The notes below the pieces were generated by a model. That model was not told the origin of the DNA, did no database searches, and saw only the letters and a list, made by a program, of their open reading frames with translations. The translations under genes and the position numbers were made by a program. A DNA stretch of 64,000 nucleotides, from NCBI GenBank assembly GCA_028023455.1, contig JAQFVV010012511.1, forward strand, positions 2,356,165 to 2,420,164, in the 5' to 3' direction. Of the stretch, positions 27,442 to 39,779 are shown piece after piece. The DNA comes from Epiperipatus broadwayi (lineage: Eukaryota; Onychophora; Udeonychophora; Euonychophora; Peripatidae). Every line of letters starts with the position of its first letter. Position 1 is the stretch's first letter.

Positions 27442-28299
27442 AAAAACAAATAATATAACTTAGTCCTTGATATAGAAAGAAACAAGAATACTATTATCTT
27501 TCAATGAAATATCCTTAATGCTTTGGGTGGGCAATCTGTCACTTCCGGTGTTTGAAAATCTTATGACCTCTCCAATTGGCAAACCATCCAATTATATTTT
27601 TATTTTTATGTCTTTTGAAACAAATTAAGACTTGGGAGTTAAAGACCCATGAATCACAGCTTTGTCAGTAATTTCTGTTATTCGAAAGATATGAACGGTG
27701 AATCAATAAATTAAAAAAATGATAATTCTAAAACAAATTTTGTTTTTCCTCATTTGTTACAAAAGTTAATTAACTTACTTATTCAATATGTGCTTTATTT
27801 TAAATTATAGCAAATTTTAAAATTTAAATACATAGTATTTAATCATTTGAATGATATAGTATTTGTAAGGATTGTTGTGTGTGCGTATAGGGTAAAGGTA
27901 AAAATGTAAAGCAACTTTTAAGTAGATTTGATCTCTTTAGCACACTCCTCATAGAAAAAAAGTGAAAGAAAGAAATTGTACACCAGGTTGTTGGAGGTGA
28001 GAGTTTGAATATATTTTTTATTTGGTTTTTCTTTCTAACCATAAATAATTAGTAATCATTTGTTGATCAATAATAAATAATTAGCTAAGTTTGTTACAAA
28101 TTAGAGATTTAATAAACCAGAACCTAAGTCTGATTGCAAATGAGAAGGAAAATGCTAAAGTTTTATCTGGCTTTAGATTCAATCTCTAAATCATGCAGTA
28201 TTTCACCACATCATAAGACACATTTTGTGCTTAAAAATGGTGAACCAAGGGAATAAAAATAAATGCATTTTTTTAAGATTTTGCAGATGCAAATAATGC
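27442..28299. other. Non-genic A+T-rich DNA
   Basis: Nothing recognised. A minus-strand frame at 27839-28042 matches no family I know. Confidence 0.4.
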
Positions 28300-28980
28300 T
28301 TCAGAGCTTCAAAAAAATTTGCAATAGCTATAAGATAAAATTAAGAAAGTAGAAGTAGAGATGAATTTTAAAAATACTAAAGTAATGTTCAATGACTTTT
28401 CACACAAAAAGATTAATAATAACAAATATCTTGAGTAGATTATTAATACAGATGGAGTATAATGGATAAAATTAATCATAGAATTAAGCTTGCATGATAT
28501 ATTTTTTTGTAGAAATAATTCAATATTCAACAGAAATATGTCCATGTCTTTGAAAAAATTGATTTTTAATAGTTGATTTACTGGTTTTTTTACATATAGA
28601 TCTAATAGTTGAATACTTAACAGAAGAGTAATTCAAAGATTTCAAATCCCATAACAAAGTATGAAGAGATAATATAGTAAAAGTTACAATGTGGGAATAA
28701 AAAATGAAATATATAAGTGACAGAACAAGCAGGTATGTGTGATGTCATTGAAAGAATTAAGTGACTGAAATGAAAATTCAATAAACATATTGTTAGAAGA
28801 TATGATAAAATAGAGACAACTAATGACTTAAATTTGATTACAAAAGATTGTAAAGATCTAAGAAGTATCTGCATATGAGATGAATGATGAGAAAAAAAAT
28901 TTCTGCTGCTGATATGAAAAAGAGAAGCTATGGGTTGATGAAACTGTATTAAACTTGAAGAGACCTTCATCTTAAAGTGG
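28300..28980 (+). pseudogene. RTE-type retrotransposon 3' relic (plus strand)
   Basis: On the plus strand, MNFKNTKVMFNDFSHKK then NKYLE then IINTDG corresponds to KINVKKTKVMFNRF, KSYKYLGQ and IINTDG of the young RTE copy at 33.2-33.9 kb. Further on, GAGACCTTCATCTT at 28957-28970 is the complement of the young copy's GATGAAGGTCTCTC at 33171-33184. Only the C-terminal, post-polymerase part and 3' UTR are present, with many stops. Its 3' end faces the 3' end of the minus-strand relic that starts at about 29030. Confidence 0.75.
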
Positions 28981-29029
28981 AATGATAATATTTGAAAGTG
29001 AGAGTGGTAATGATTAGCATTTTACAGAT

Positions 29030-31115
29030 GATTACATGCATGGTTATTATATCTTCAGTTTAGTCCAATTTCTCTCATCTTTATTCTTTTTTCTCCACAA
29101 CACACCAGTAAATTTTCTTATTTCATCCCTCCATCACATCTCAGGATCTATTTTAAAACATCATCTGAACATTTATTATCATATCTTCTAGCATTGTATC
29201 CAGCCCAGCTGCATTTCAATCTTTTAATTTTTTCAATGATGTCTGTGATATATGTTTCTTATTAATATATGTCTCTTCACATTTTATTGGATCATTTGAA
29301 GTGACTGTATTCTCTTCTGTTAAGCATCCAAGTCTAAGTCTGTAAATAAAAACATAAAATACATCTATTAAAAACCTTATTTTTTGAAGATATATGTATA
29401 TTTGGTTTTAATATTAAGATATTTTTATTAAAAATCCTTCATCTAAGCTTAAATCTATGATTAAAATTATATCTATTATGATTTCATCTCTATTAATAAT
29501 CTGATCTGGGTATTTGTAGTTTTTAAACTTCTGTTAATTTGTGTTTATCAATATTTTCTTTTTCTGAAAAAATCCATTAAAGATTACTCTTTTTAATATT
29601 TATCTCCATTTATTTTTACTTTCTTAGAATTCCATTTTAATCCACTAAATGCTTTCTGTAAAACTGCTTCAAAAAGTTTTGGAGATATAGAGTCAGCCTG
29701 TTGTATACTCCTATCAATGTTAATTTTCTTAGTATTACCATGTAATCTAACATTTTGATAAATATTCTTCAGAATATGATAATATCCTGGATTTGCTTGT
29801 TGAGCATCCAATGCTTTAATCACCATAGAAAAGTTTTTAGAATCAAATATCTTTTCATAATCTACAAATCCAAAACATAATGGCAACTCTTATCCATTAA
29901 TTTTATTTTACCACTTTTCTCAATATTTGGATGTGATCCACTGTGTTAAAACTACTTTAAATCCAACTTATTTTGGTTAGTTAAAACCATAAGTTCACTG
30001 CAGATGAATTATAATTATTTTAGTAAAATTTTGTAAAGAGCTGATTGATAGAAGCCTGATAAATCTATTGTTTATAATATATTCTTTATCACTTTCCTTA
30101 AATATCAATATGGCTATTGCGTTCTTTCAATTATCTGGTACATTTTTATTATTTAAATATTTGCTATATAACTTTTCCAACATTTTTTTTATTGCTTCTC
30201 CTGATTCTTTTAAGATATTAATTATACTGCCATCATTTCCTGAAGCTTTTCCCTTCTTCATAGATTTAATTGCAGATCTCACTTTTGTATTGTAGTAAAT
30301 TGGTTTTGTTGCTCTTTATTGCTATACTTCCATACATTTTGTGATATCATAGTTCTATCTTTTCTTCTTATTGCAAATACAATTTTTTTTCACTACTTGG
30401 TTTTTTTTACAATTTTTGAGACTTTTATTTTTTTTCTATAGCTTTTCTTAGTAATTCACAATTATATTTTTTATATCATTATTAATTCTTTTTTATTCCA
30501 TTCTACAAAATTTTAGATATTCAATTTTATTTAATGCATCATTTGTTTAAAAAAATTATATTCCTTCTTTTCTTTATTGTCTTATCTTCCTAAAAAAATT
30601 TCTAGAAAATTTCTTCTTTTTGTAGTTTGTTAATATTTTAAAATAATTTGAAGCTTCACTTTAAAATCATTGTAATGTTTCTGAAGGTTAAGAATATTAA
30701 CTGCTAATATTGTTTTTCTTAATAGCTTTTGTCTCTTTAAATTTTCTCACTAATTGATAATCATTTCCTGTGTTGAATCCACTAAAAAGATTACAATTTT
30801 TAAAGACTTTCTTTTGGTAAAAATGTAACATAATTTTGCTATACTTTCATTTGGGGTGCCTCCTTGCTTATTTCTGTTTAGTACTTTTCTTAAAAAAATA
30901 ATTTAAAATATGCCATTTTTCTTTTTTAGAAAAATCCACAAATTTATTATTTTCATCTTTCAATGGATTACCAATTCTATTATTAAAATCTCTCATTATA
31001 ATTTTTAACCACTGCTTGATCTGATCAAAAGCATTTTCTACATCTATATTAAAATCATCACAATGAGAACTTGTTTGAGTGTAAACATGAATTATCTGCA
31101 TTTCATATCAGTTTT
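29030..31115 (-). pseudogene. RTE-type retrotransposon relic (endonuclease to 3' end)
   Basis: Long decayed minus-strand copy of the same RTE family as 33130-36405. Recognisable blocks in 5'-3' order are an endonuclease piece (30868-31101: MQIIHVYTQTSSH, then MRDFNNRIG, equivalent to QVYAPTSSH and MGDFNARIG), the linker region, and a polymerase piece (29593-29886: [12 protein letters not shown], then [20 protein letters not shown], equivalent to [12 protein letters not shown] and [20 protein letters not shown]). It is 5'-truncated inside the endonuclease near 31115 and has many stops and frameshifts. The Gly-Asp of the GDFN motif is changed to Arg-Asp and conserved RQGDS to QQADS, so it is dead. 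Confidence 0.85.
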
Positions 31116-31161
31116 TCATTCTTGGTTTATCATTTATATATGCTCATTTATTTAACTATAT

Positions 31162-31522
31162 CAGATTGACTTTAGGTCAACATTGGTGTGACAAGAATCT
31201 CGGCCTTAGGGTGACCTTTGAGTGTTCCATCGTCAGATTTTCAATTGGATGGACAGTTGAAGAGTTGGAGTGTGGAGTAGATTGAAGCCTGTCCATTAAA
31301 GTATGAGGATTGGCTATTTTAATATATATCTGAGCACTTATAGCATATAAGTGTGGAGATGGTAATCTGGACCAACTGATGATTGCTGGTTTAGCATGAA
31401 ATACTTATATTGGTGATTATTTATCTTTTCAACATATGTGTTCAAGTGTATCAGTGTTATGAGATAGTGTGGAGAGTGGTGGGTCGTGTGAAAGTCTGTG
31501 CTCAATACCCTATATATTAACT
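31162..31522 (+). mobile_element. Hammerhead repeat, copy C
   Basis: Single unit of the young subfamily. It starts in GACTTTAGGTCAAC, passes TCAGATTTTCAATTGGATGG, GTCCATTAAAGTATGAGGAT and the ribozyme (31361-31420), and ends after AAAGTCTGTGCTCA and CCCTATATATTA. It lacks the last 45 bases (the CACAGG hairpin and CAGTT terminus). It begins about 50 bp from the 5'-truncated end of the RTE relic. Confidence 0.85.
31361..31420 (+). ncRNA. Type I hammerhead ribozyme (copy C)
   Basis: Outer stem I TAATC/GATTA, a three-base TGG bulge, inner stem I ACCAA/TTGGT, core CTGATGA (31376-31382), stem II TGCT/AGCA with loop GGTTT, GAAA (31398-31401), stem III ATACTTAT (two closing pairs, no full palindrome) and cleavage expected after A31409. 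All invariant core bases are present. The stem II base is U-U instead of the usual G-C. Self-cleavage is inferred, not shown. Confidence 0.7.
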
Positions 31523-32768
31523 ATATTATATGATTATCTAATTTGGCTTAAATGCTAACTAAACATTATAACTCGGATTTGAATTCAGATCATATATCAA
31601 ACAAAATAATATGCAAATATTATTTTATCTATAAACTTGCTAAAAAAAATAAATAAATAACTTTTTATGTTTTTAGAAGCTACAATTAATTAATTTCTTT
31701 TAAATTTTACATTCATATATATATGTGTGTGTGTGTGCTATGACTCTTAATATGCATTTCAGTCTAATTATATCTCTTCATTTACGCTAAGTTAAACTCT
31801 TTAAATATTATATACCATTACTTAGTGTTTTTCGAATTATATTTTTTAAATCTATTTTAGAAATTAGAGATGGCTAAAAATATACCGTTTATAAGATAAG
31901 ATTTAGTAATGTATTTCCAAAGGTTTATTTTTATTATTTCAGTTTGTGTGTGTATTTCTATTTAATTTAAATCTTTGTTATTCGTATATGTAACCCATGT
32001 TAACTTCTGAATTCAATAGCTATAGTTAATTTTAAGAATGATCTGTTATGATTGTATAATATTTGCTATAAGTAGATTGCTTTTAAGAATTTTTACACAT
32101 ATTTTTTCGCTTTTTCTTTTTTTTTTACTTTTTTTTTTTTTTTGGAATCATTAATCAAAGTATTGATTTCTGTTAATTGTCTTGGATTAGATTTTGCAAT
32201 AGAGATTCCATCAATTTTCAAAGAGAGGGGAATAAACGCAGACTTTAAAATGTTTGAAAATGGTAAAGGAAATTGCCATGTAGATAACAGTTTTTCTAAT
32301 TGAACAACCCTGGAATACCAATGCAATTTACAGATCTGTAAAAAATGTATGCAAAAGAAAGCCAAGAACAATCCAACTTTGTTTTTCTATAAAACGCCCT
32401 ACAAATTAAGTCAATAATCATTGAAATCGTCATCATCATTGTAGTTATCATTATTATCAACAATTCTCTTTTTTTATATATTTCATAAATATAAGTTGAA
32501 TATATATATGAATACTATATATATATATTCTCAAATAGATCTGCACTCATTATTTATATATATATATTGTATGTAACTAATTTACCTTATCTGGAGAGAT
32601 CTCAAAAAATTATTGTTACTGAATAAATTTAAGTGAAAATTAGTTTAAATTAATTATTATTTTCACTATGAGTCAAACAGTGGAATCATAAAATAATCTT
32701 CCCCAAAGTTCTGTATGTTAGAATATAAATATAGGGGATTTGAACTCAGAATTTCAATTTACAATTCA
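31523..32768. other. Non-genic A+T-rich DNA
   Basis: Contains poly-T tracts and TG/AT-rich simple stretches. GGGGATTTGAACTCAGAATT at 32737-32756 is the complement of the tail found in hammerhead copies A and G (GAGTTCAAAT) and may be another short end fragment. Confidence 0.35.
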
Positions 32769-32807
32769 GCTCCAGCTATGTGAAGAGTGCCTGTATTTCA
32801 AATATTT
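32769..32807 (+). repeat. Left flanking direct repeat (39 bp)
   Basis: Matches 36456-36494 at 37 of 39 positions (shared core GAAGAGTGCCTGTATTTCAA). It brackets hammerhead copy D with the RTE nested in it, so it is best read as a long target-site duplication of copy D. Confidence 0.8.
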
Positions 32808-33129
32808 ACACACTAATTCTGAATCCTGCCCATCCCTCTTCTATGTATTTAAAGAGATAAGGTCCTATACATGAGGGGTCAAAGTGACTTGAGGTCAACA
32901 TGGGCATGGCAATAATATTGGCATCAGCATAGGATTTGAGCTTTCCATCATCAGATTTTCAATGGTATGGATAGCTGGAGAGTTGAAGGTTGGAGTTGAT
33001 TGAAGCCTGTCTATTAAAGTATGAAGATTTGATATCTTAATATAAACTGAACACTGATTATATATATATATATATGTGGGAGATGATAATCTAGACCAAC
33101 TGATGAGTGCTGGTTTAACACAAAATGCG
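32808..33129 (+). mobile_element. Hammerhead repeat, copy D, left part
   Basis: Starts near CTGCCCATCC (as does the second unit of copy F) and continues through GAGGTCAACATGGGC, CATCAGATTTTCAATGG, CTGTCTATTAAAGTATGAAG and half of a hammerhead: CTGATGA (33100-33106), GTGCTGGTTTA, then AAAATGCG. There the RTE retrotransposon interrupts it. The right part continues at about 36406. Confidence 0.8.
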
Positions 33130-36100
33130 ATATCATCATCATCATTATCAACCATTATCAATCCACGGCAGGATGAAGGTCTCTCCAAGTTTAATCCATC
33201 TTCTCCGATCTTTAGCTTCTCTTCTCCACATCACCCCCTACACATTTTCTTATTTCATCCATCCATCTTACATGTGGTCTCCTTCTGGGTCTTTTACAAT
33301 CTCTTGGAATCCAGTTTAAAATTTCAATTGTCCATCTATTATCATCTCTTCTAGCAATATATCCAGCCCAACTCCACTTCAATCTTTTAATTTTTTCAAT
33401 GAGGTCAGTAACACCTGTTTGTTCTCTTACCCATACATTGCGTTTTCGATCTCTTCTTGTTACTCCCAACATACATCTCTCCATACTTCTTTGAGTGGTC
33501 TGAAGTCTCTGTATTGATCTTCTATTAAGTGTCCAAGTCTCAGATCCATAAGTAAGAACTGGTAAAACACATTTGTTAAAAACCTTTCTTTTCAAACACA
33601 TAGGCATATTTCCTTTTAATATCAAGTTATTTCTACCAAAAGCACTCCAACCAAGTTTAATTCTATGATTAATTTCCTCTATTATGTTTCCATCTGTATT
33701 AATAATCTGACCAAGGTATTTGTAACTCTTAACTTCTTCTAATTCATCATAATCGATCTTTATTTTCATATTTTGAGCAAATCGATTAAACATTACTTTA
33801 GTCTTTTTAACATTTATCTTTAGTCCTACTTTCCTACTTTCATCTGATAACTCCTGCAACATTTCCTGCAGCTAGGAAGCATTATTTGCAAAAACAACTA
33901 CATCATCTGCGAAATCTAAATGACTTAAATAATCTCCATTTACTTTCACTCCTTTAGTTTCCCATTTTAATCCACAAAATACTTCTTGCAGCACTGCTGT
34001 AAAAAGTTTTGGAGATATGGAGTCACCTTGTCTTACACCTTTCTCAATGTTGACTTTCCCAGTATCATTATGTAATCTAATTGTTGCTGTTGCATTTTTA
34101 TAAATATTCTTTAAAATATGACAATATCCTGGATCTATACCTTGATGATCCAATGCTTTAATCACTGAAGAAATGTTTATAGAATCAAATGCCTTTTCAT
34201 AATCTACAAATCCAAAACATAATGACAACTCATATTCATTTGTCCTTTCTATAACTTCTCTCAATACTTGAATATGATCTACTGTACTAAAACCACTTTT
34301 AAATCCAGCTTGTTCTCTTGGTTGGTGAAAATCCAAGGTTCTCTGTAGACGAGTTGTAATTATCTTGGTAAAAATTTTATATAAAACTGATAAAAGGCTG
34401 ATAGGTCTGTAATTTCTAATATCTTCTTTATCACCTTTTTTAAATATTAATATTATTACTGCATTCTTCCAATCATCCGGTACATCTTTATCATTTAGAC
34501 ATTTGGTATATAACTTTGCTAATATTTTTTCTGTTTCTTCACCTGCTTCTTTTAATATATCAATTATAATTCCATCATTACCTGGAGCCTTTCCTTTTTT
34601 CATACATTTAATTGCATTTCTCACTTCTTCATTTAAAATTCTGGGCAATTCGGAAGATGTAATAGATATAGGAGGTACTTGTTATTTATTACTATATAAT
34701 TCTTGATAAAAATCTTCTACCAATTTTATAATGTCATCCCTCTTTTTAGTAATAATTCCATCTTTTTTCCTTATTGCAGATATAAATTTCCTACCAATAC
34801 CAAAATGTTGTTTTACATTCTTAAGACTTTTATTTTCTTCTACAGCTTTTCTTGCTAGTTCACAGTTATACTTTCTTATATCATTTTCAACTCTTTTCCG
34901 CACCATTTTACAAAATTCGAGATATTCAATTCTTTTTAATGCATCATTCTTGCATATCTTCATATTCCTTCTTTTCTTTATAAGTTCTCTAGTCTCAGTA
35001 GAAATTTTATTAGTCAATTGCTGCTTTTTTCTACCAGCTATCTTTGTTGCAGTTTTTAAAAGTGTATCAGTTATTTTCATATTAATTTCATTCAAATCTG
35101 AATCATGTTCAAAATCTACTAATACTTGAAACCGATTTGTAAGTTCTAATTTAAATTCATTAGAATGTTTCTGAAGATTAGGAATATCAACTGTAAATAT
35201 AGTTTTTCTTAATAATTTTTATCTCTCTAGTTTTACATTAACATGTATCTTACCCCTTACTAATCGATGATCACTTCCTGTGTTAAATTTATTAAGAACA
35301 TTACAATCTTGAAATATGTATTTCCTGTTAGTCAAAATATAATCCAATTCTGCTGTACCTTCATTTGGATGCTTCCATGTCCATTTCCTTCTAACATTTT
35401 TCTCAAAAAAAGAATTCATAATATAAAGTTTTTCCTTCTCTGCAAACTCCACAAGTCTATGTCCTCTCTCATTTCTATTACCATAACCAAAATTACCTAC
35501 AACACTTTCATCTTTCATTTGTTTACCAATTCTAGCATTAAAATCTCCCATAACAATTTTAAAATGTTGTTTACTCTGATCAAAAGCCTTTTGTACATCC
35601 ATATAAAAATCTTCTACTACTTCATCACTGTGAGAACTTGTTGGGGCATAAACCTGAATTATCTGCATTTGATATCTGCTATTAAGTTGTATAACTAATC
35701 TTGCCACTCTGTCTGATACACCATCAATCTCCACAATATTGTTCTTCCACTTTTTATTTATAATGAATCCTACTCCACTTGTATTTCCAATATTTGTGCC
35801 TTTATAATAGAGCATATGTCCACTTTTTAAATCAATTGTCTCTTCACCTTTTCTTCTAACTTCACAAAGTCCAATAATATCCCATTTAATATAAGAGAGT
35901 TCTTCTTCTAATTCTTGCAATCTTCCTTCACTTGAAAGTGATCTGCAGTTGTAAGTACCTAAATAAAAAGTCGTCATCAAATGGCAGCCTGGGTCCGCCT
36001 CCAGGATATTCTTAGCACCCTCCGCCTTCGGCCACCAACTGCTGCCTTGGTTGGTGACTTTACAGCCTCCTGGGATTAAGGGCCATGCTTTATTTTTGTC

Positions 36101-36405
36101 TGTCATAATTGTATAATTGGGAAAAATCTTTATCATTTACACAAACATTCATTCTGCCTTATCAGGCACTGAGAAGAAAGACCATGGTGTTTCTTGATCT
36201 TAAACTCAGAGGTAAAAAGCCAATAAACTCACCACACTGGCTAATGCGTGTTGGTGAGCAGCCCATCCATGTTCGTATACTATATGAATAAACATATAGT
36301 AATAACAGCTGCAACGACAAGAACGTATGGAGTGGACATTAGGAATTTGCCCTGCTCGGTTCCTTTAAGGCCTCCAAGAGGAATCAAAGAGTCTTCTTTC
36401 AGTTA
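33130..36405 (-). mobile_element. Near-full-length RTE-type non-LTR retrotransposon
   Basis: About 3.3 kb, the usual length of RTE elements, with one ORF coding for endonuclease and reverse transcriptase. On the sense (minus) strand it has a roughly 270-bp 5' UTR (36405-36137), the ORF (36136-33212), and a very short 3' UTR ending in GATGATGATGAT-type triplets (33131-33147), the kind of simple-repeat tail RTE elements carry. It sits inside hammerhead repeat copy D, splitting its ribozyme, so it is younger than that insertion. No clear RTE target duplication is visible, and about 18 bp of the target repeat seem lost. Confidence 0.85.
33212..36136 (-). pseudogene. RTE endonuclease-reverse transcriptase, three in-frame stops
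   Basis: Single reading frame of 975 codons from ATG 36134-36136, right after an in-frame stop. It nicks target DNA and copies the element RNA by target-primed reverse transcription. The apurinic-type endonuclease (residues about 55-300) shows TYNCRSL (N63), LCEVRR (E92), GDFNARIG (D198, N200), ELDYIL (D265) and SDH (288-290). A basic coiled linker follows. The reverse transcriptase has [47 protein letters not shown] and the FADD catalytic box, then KTKVMFNRF and YKYLGQIINTDG. The C-terminal tail ends WMDEIRKCVGGDVEKRS. Three nonsense codons interrupt it: TAA 35219-35221, TAA 34682-34684 and TAG 33872-33874. No frameshift separates them, so the copy is young but inactive. It resembles the proteins often mislabelled craniofacial development protein 2-like in invertebrates. 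Confidence 0.93.
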
Positions 36406-36455
36406 ATAGCAATCTCCTTTGTCTACATATATGTGGTAATGTGTATCAATGGTAT
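36406..36455 (+). mobile_element. Hammerhead repeat, copy D, right part
   Basis: TGTCTACATATATGTGG and GTGTATCAATGGTATG match the part just downstream of the ribozyme in copy A (TTCTACATGTGTGTGG, ATGTATATCAGTTGTAT). It stops abruptly at the right 39-bp direct repeat. Confidence 0.65.
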
Positions 36456-36494
36456 GCTCCAGATATTTGAAGAGTGCCTGTATTTCAAATATTT
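36456..36494 (+). repeat. Right flanking direct repeat (39 bp)
   Basis: Second copy of the 39-bp sequence at 32769-32807, with two mismatches. See that entry. Confidence 0.8.
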
Positions 36495-38082
36495 GTTAGA
36501 ATATATATATATATATATGTTTGTGTGCCAATAGTGAAGTTCTTTCCAATTACTACATATAAATAATGTGTTAAAATCCCACAGAAACTCATATCTAACT
36601 GCCTAACAGACCAAAAAGATCCTGCTCTTCATGCACTTTAAAAGTTTGTATGGAAAATAAATTTAGACAATGATAATTATGAAACAGTGTCATTTGGAAA
36701 TTGATTCAACTTAATGTTTCTAAGGCATACACTAAGAAATCATTTTTCTAATATCTTCATTAATATGCAGTATTAGAAAATTTACAGCATGAATTATTAT
36801 ATAAATATATTACATATAGCAGCTGAAGATATCTTCACACCATATATTTTACACTTTACAATGTAAATTTGATAATGTTAAATATAAGTAACTAGTAATA
36901 ACCATAGTTGAACATTTAAATTCATTTTTATTATCACAATATGAAAAACTATGGAATCAAAAGTATCTTCTAAACTTTTTCTGTAACATATATACATGCT
37001 TAAATGTATTTTAAAAAGTTGGTTAATCAACCCTTGCATAAACTAGTCACCCACATCAATGCATAAAGAAAACTAATAACTATTTAGTCCCTATAAAACA
37101 TTACATCCTGTAATAGGGATTTCATCAATTAAACTCAAGACCCATAAAAATATGATATCTTCGTCAGTAATGTAATCAATGTACTGACATTCATTGGATC
37201 AATTCAGATTAATCTAAAGGATTACTTTCCAATTAATAATAGTAGATATCCATTTTACATTAAATATTTATAGTTAACAAAATTAATTATGAACTGGCTA
37301 CCTGAAAAACATTTTTAAACCTCAATGTATTATATTTCATTTAATTCTAAATATAATTATTGTTAACTTATTTTTTATATTACAAAATAAAACAAATCAT
37401 TAATGATCATATGACTTATTAAGGGTTAAGAACTAAAGTAAAAATATAGTCTAGTATATCTAGCGCTTATAAAGATATGTATGGTAAGAACATTGTTTAT
37501 ACTAAAAGAAAATATCAAGATTTGAACATAAAATTAATAATTTATTGAAGTTGTATCTTGTGGGTCATTTACTTTTTTTCACATGTCTTTGATGTGTTTA
37601 AATTGTTTGTGATAAAATATAAGTTTTGAATACATATAATGTGTGTAATAATGATGGCAAGAATATTATTTTCATATTAAAGCTAATCTTAACAACCTCT
37701 ACTAGAAATCAATATATAAAAATGAATATAATTAGAAAAAATATAAGAACATTATATTGTTTTTGTTATTAAACTACAATGAGTGAATGATCATAACTCT
37801 ACCTATATTTTCATGTTTTTAAAATAAGTGTCTGTTATTACTATATTATTTTTTGTATAAAATTTAAGTATCTTTACATTCCAGTAAGTTCTAATGTTTG
37901 ATTATAGAAGTAAAAAAAACCCATAAAAACTATACATATTTAGGTGTAATATTTAATTAGAATAACAGTAATAATCCAGAGATAAATATAAAAGTAATCA
38001 TATCATAGAAAACAAGTTTTCCATAAATCAAACTTTTTAAAATGAGAATAACAGAAAAATATAAAAGAGAGTTTGTATAGAA
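36495..38082. other. Non-genic A+T-rich DNA
   Basis: Nothing recognised. Confidence 0.4.
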
Positions 38083-38240
38083 CAGGGGTTGGAAACCTAG
38101 GGCATGCATGTTAACCATGGCACTCAGAATGATTGATTATCAATGGCACATTGATTGAATTGAAATAATAAAAAAATATATTTTAATTAGAAAGCACACA
38201 TTTGCATTTTGCATGTGTGGCTCACATGTAAATGGAAACC
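38083..38240 (+). mobile_element. hAT-like transposon end (relic)
   Basis: CAGGGGTTGGAAACCTAGGG at 38083 has the CAGGGGTYGGMAACCT form typical of hAT-superfamily termini, followed by CATGGCACTCAGAATGATT and TCAATGGCACATTGA. I find no matching opposite terminus or 8-bp target duplication, so only one end is preserved or the other has decayed. Confidence 0.5.
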
Positions 38241-39067
38241 ATGACTTAGTTTAATTTACTAATTATTTTGTACAATAAATGTGCATTTGATCTTTGCTAT
38301 TTTCAATGAAGATTAGTACTAAGTTGGATGGGAATATTTTTTCCTCAGAGAAAATTAATTTTTCCTAGGATTTTTTTGATGGTCAATTGACCGTTGATAC
38401 TTTTGTACACAACTGCATGTTTAGAGTAAATTTATATTCAGACAGAATATTATATCAATTAATTCATTTGAAAAACTTCTATTCATAATTATATAATAAT
38501 ACACTAAGTTTTGATGTGTTTATTTGGAAAAAAAAAGTTTATAATTAGGGATAGTCAAGCTAGCCCAGGAAAGAAGTCCACAAATACACAAGACTCGATA
38601 ATATCATTCAGATTTCAAAGAAGTTAAAAATCATTGTTTTTTCTTCTTTTAAATGTCTATTGTGTAATTAAAACAAATTTCTCATAGACAAAAATTCCAC
38701 ATGTCCATAGTTTTAAAGAAAAGAAGAATATATAAAAACTTCCAATTTCTAGTTGATTTTTTATATCACAAAGATGAGTTTCTCTGCTAGAAAAATACTT
38801 GTTTTATTTTATTAAGAGTTCATTAATCAGCTTTTTAAATTAAGCTATTGAAAGTTAAATGCACTTTGCCTATTCTGAATCACTATACATAAATTGGCAA
38901 TCTTGTATACAATACACATATTTTAAGCACCAGTGAGATGAATTTTTTCCATGCTAAAGAATATTTTAAATATATCTTTCAAATGCAATATAATTTAACA
39001 AAACATACTTTTTACATATGATCCTATGTATTTTAAAATATTAAATGATCAATAATATAAGATCTGG
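38241..39067. other. Non-genic A+T-rich DNA
   Basis: Nothing recognised. Confidence 0.4.
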
Positions 39068-39117
39068 TTATAACGGGCTTCAAAAGTATATAATATATAA
39101 TTTTGAAGCCCATTGTA
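39068..39117. repeat. 19-bp inverted repeat hairpin
   Basis: GTTATAACGGGCTTCAAAA pairs with TTTTGAAGCCCATTGTAAC (two mismatches) around an A+T loop. It may be a tiny MITE-like hairpin. Confidence 0.7.
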
Positions 39118-39779
39118 ACTAGACTGATTTTGATACTATAAGCAATAAGATTGATAGAATCATTTTGGCAATGTGGAATAACATTGTAACATAGGTTAAG
39201 CATAACACTATTTAAAGCTTGCTTAGAACATTATTTAATGTAAAGCTGAAACCTGATGAATTCTTACAAAAAAATATATGGAATGGAGACTGTAAAAGTG
39301 GGTGTAATTAGAAAATATGAGAACAATACTTTTGCAAATTAACTTGATACAAATGAAAAAGATTTGTTTCTTTTTTGTTTAATGTATCCTAATCTTTATA
39401 GATTTTTCATCCATAACCACAATTATCTACTTCTTATCTTTTCAATCTCATCATCTTCTTTTCCAGATTAGTAATGATATATCTGTTTCTCTCATGATAA
39501 AATATATTAGAAATGTCAAAATTAAACACTTAGCCATGAGAGAAAATATAGATAATCAAAAAAAAAAGAAAATTTAAAAAATGTCAAAGAATATACAAAT
39601 GAAAAAAAAAACAATGCTATGAAGTCAAAGGACCTAAAGGAAATATAGTGGGAATCAAAGAAATGTGGAATTTAGAAATTGTATCATAACTGTGGAAAAT
39701 AGTATTATTTTATTTTTATTTTGTTATATATTATATCAAAATTTTTCTTAGATTATTAAACTGCTCAAACATTACATGT
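39118..39779. other. Non-genic A+T-rich DNA
   Basis: Nothing recognised. Confidence 0.4.

Noticed and set aside
32093-32371. 92-codon minus-strand frame ending in a Lys-rich tail
   Set aside because: The Lys tail is a poly-T/CTTTT tract on the plus strand and the rest has no recognisable similarity.
34503-35698. Plus-strand open frames opposite the RTE ORF
   Set aside because: They are shadows of the minus-strand endonuclease and reverse transcriptase, which carry all the motifs.
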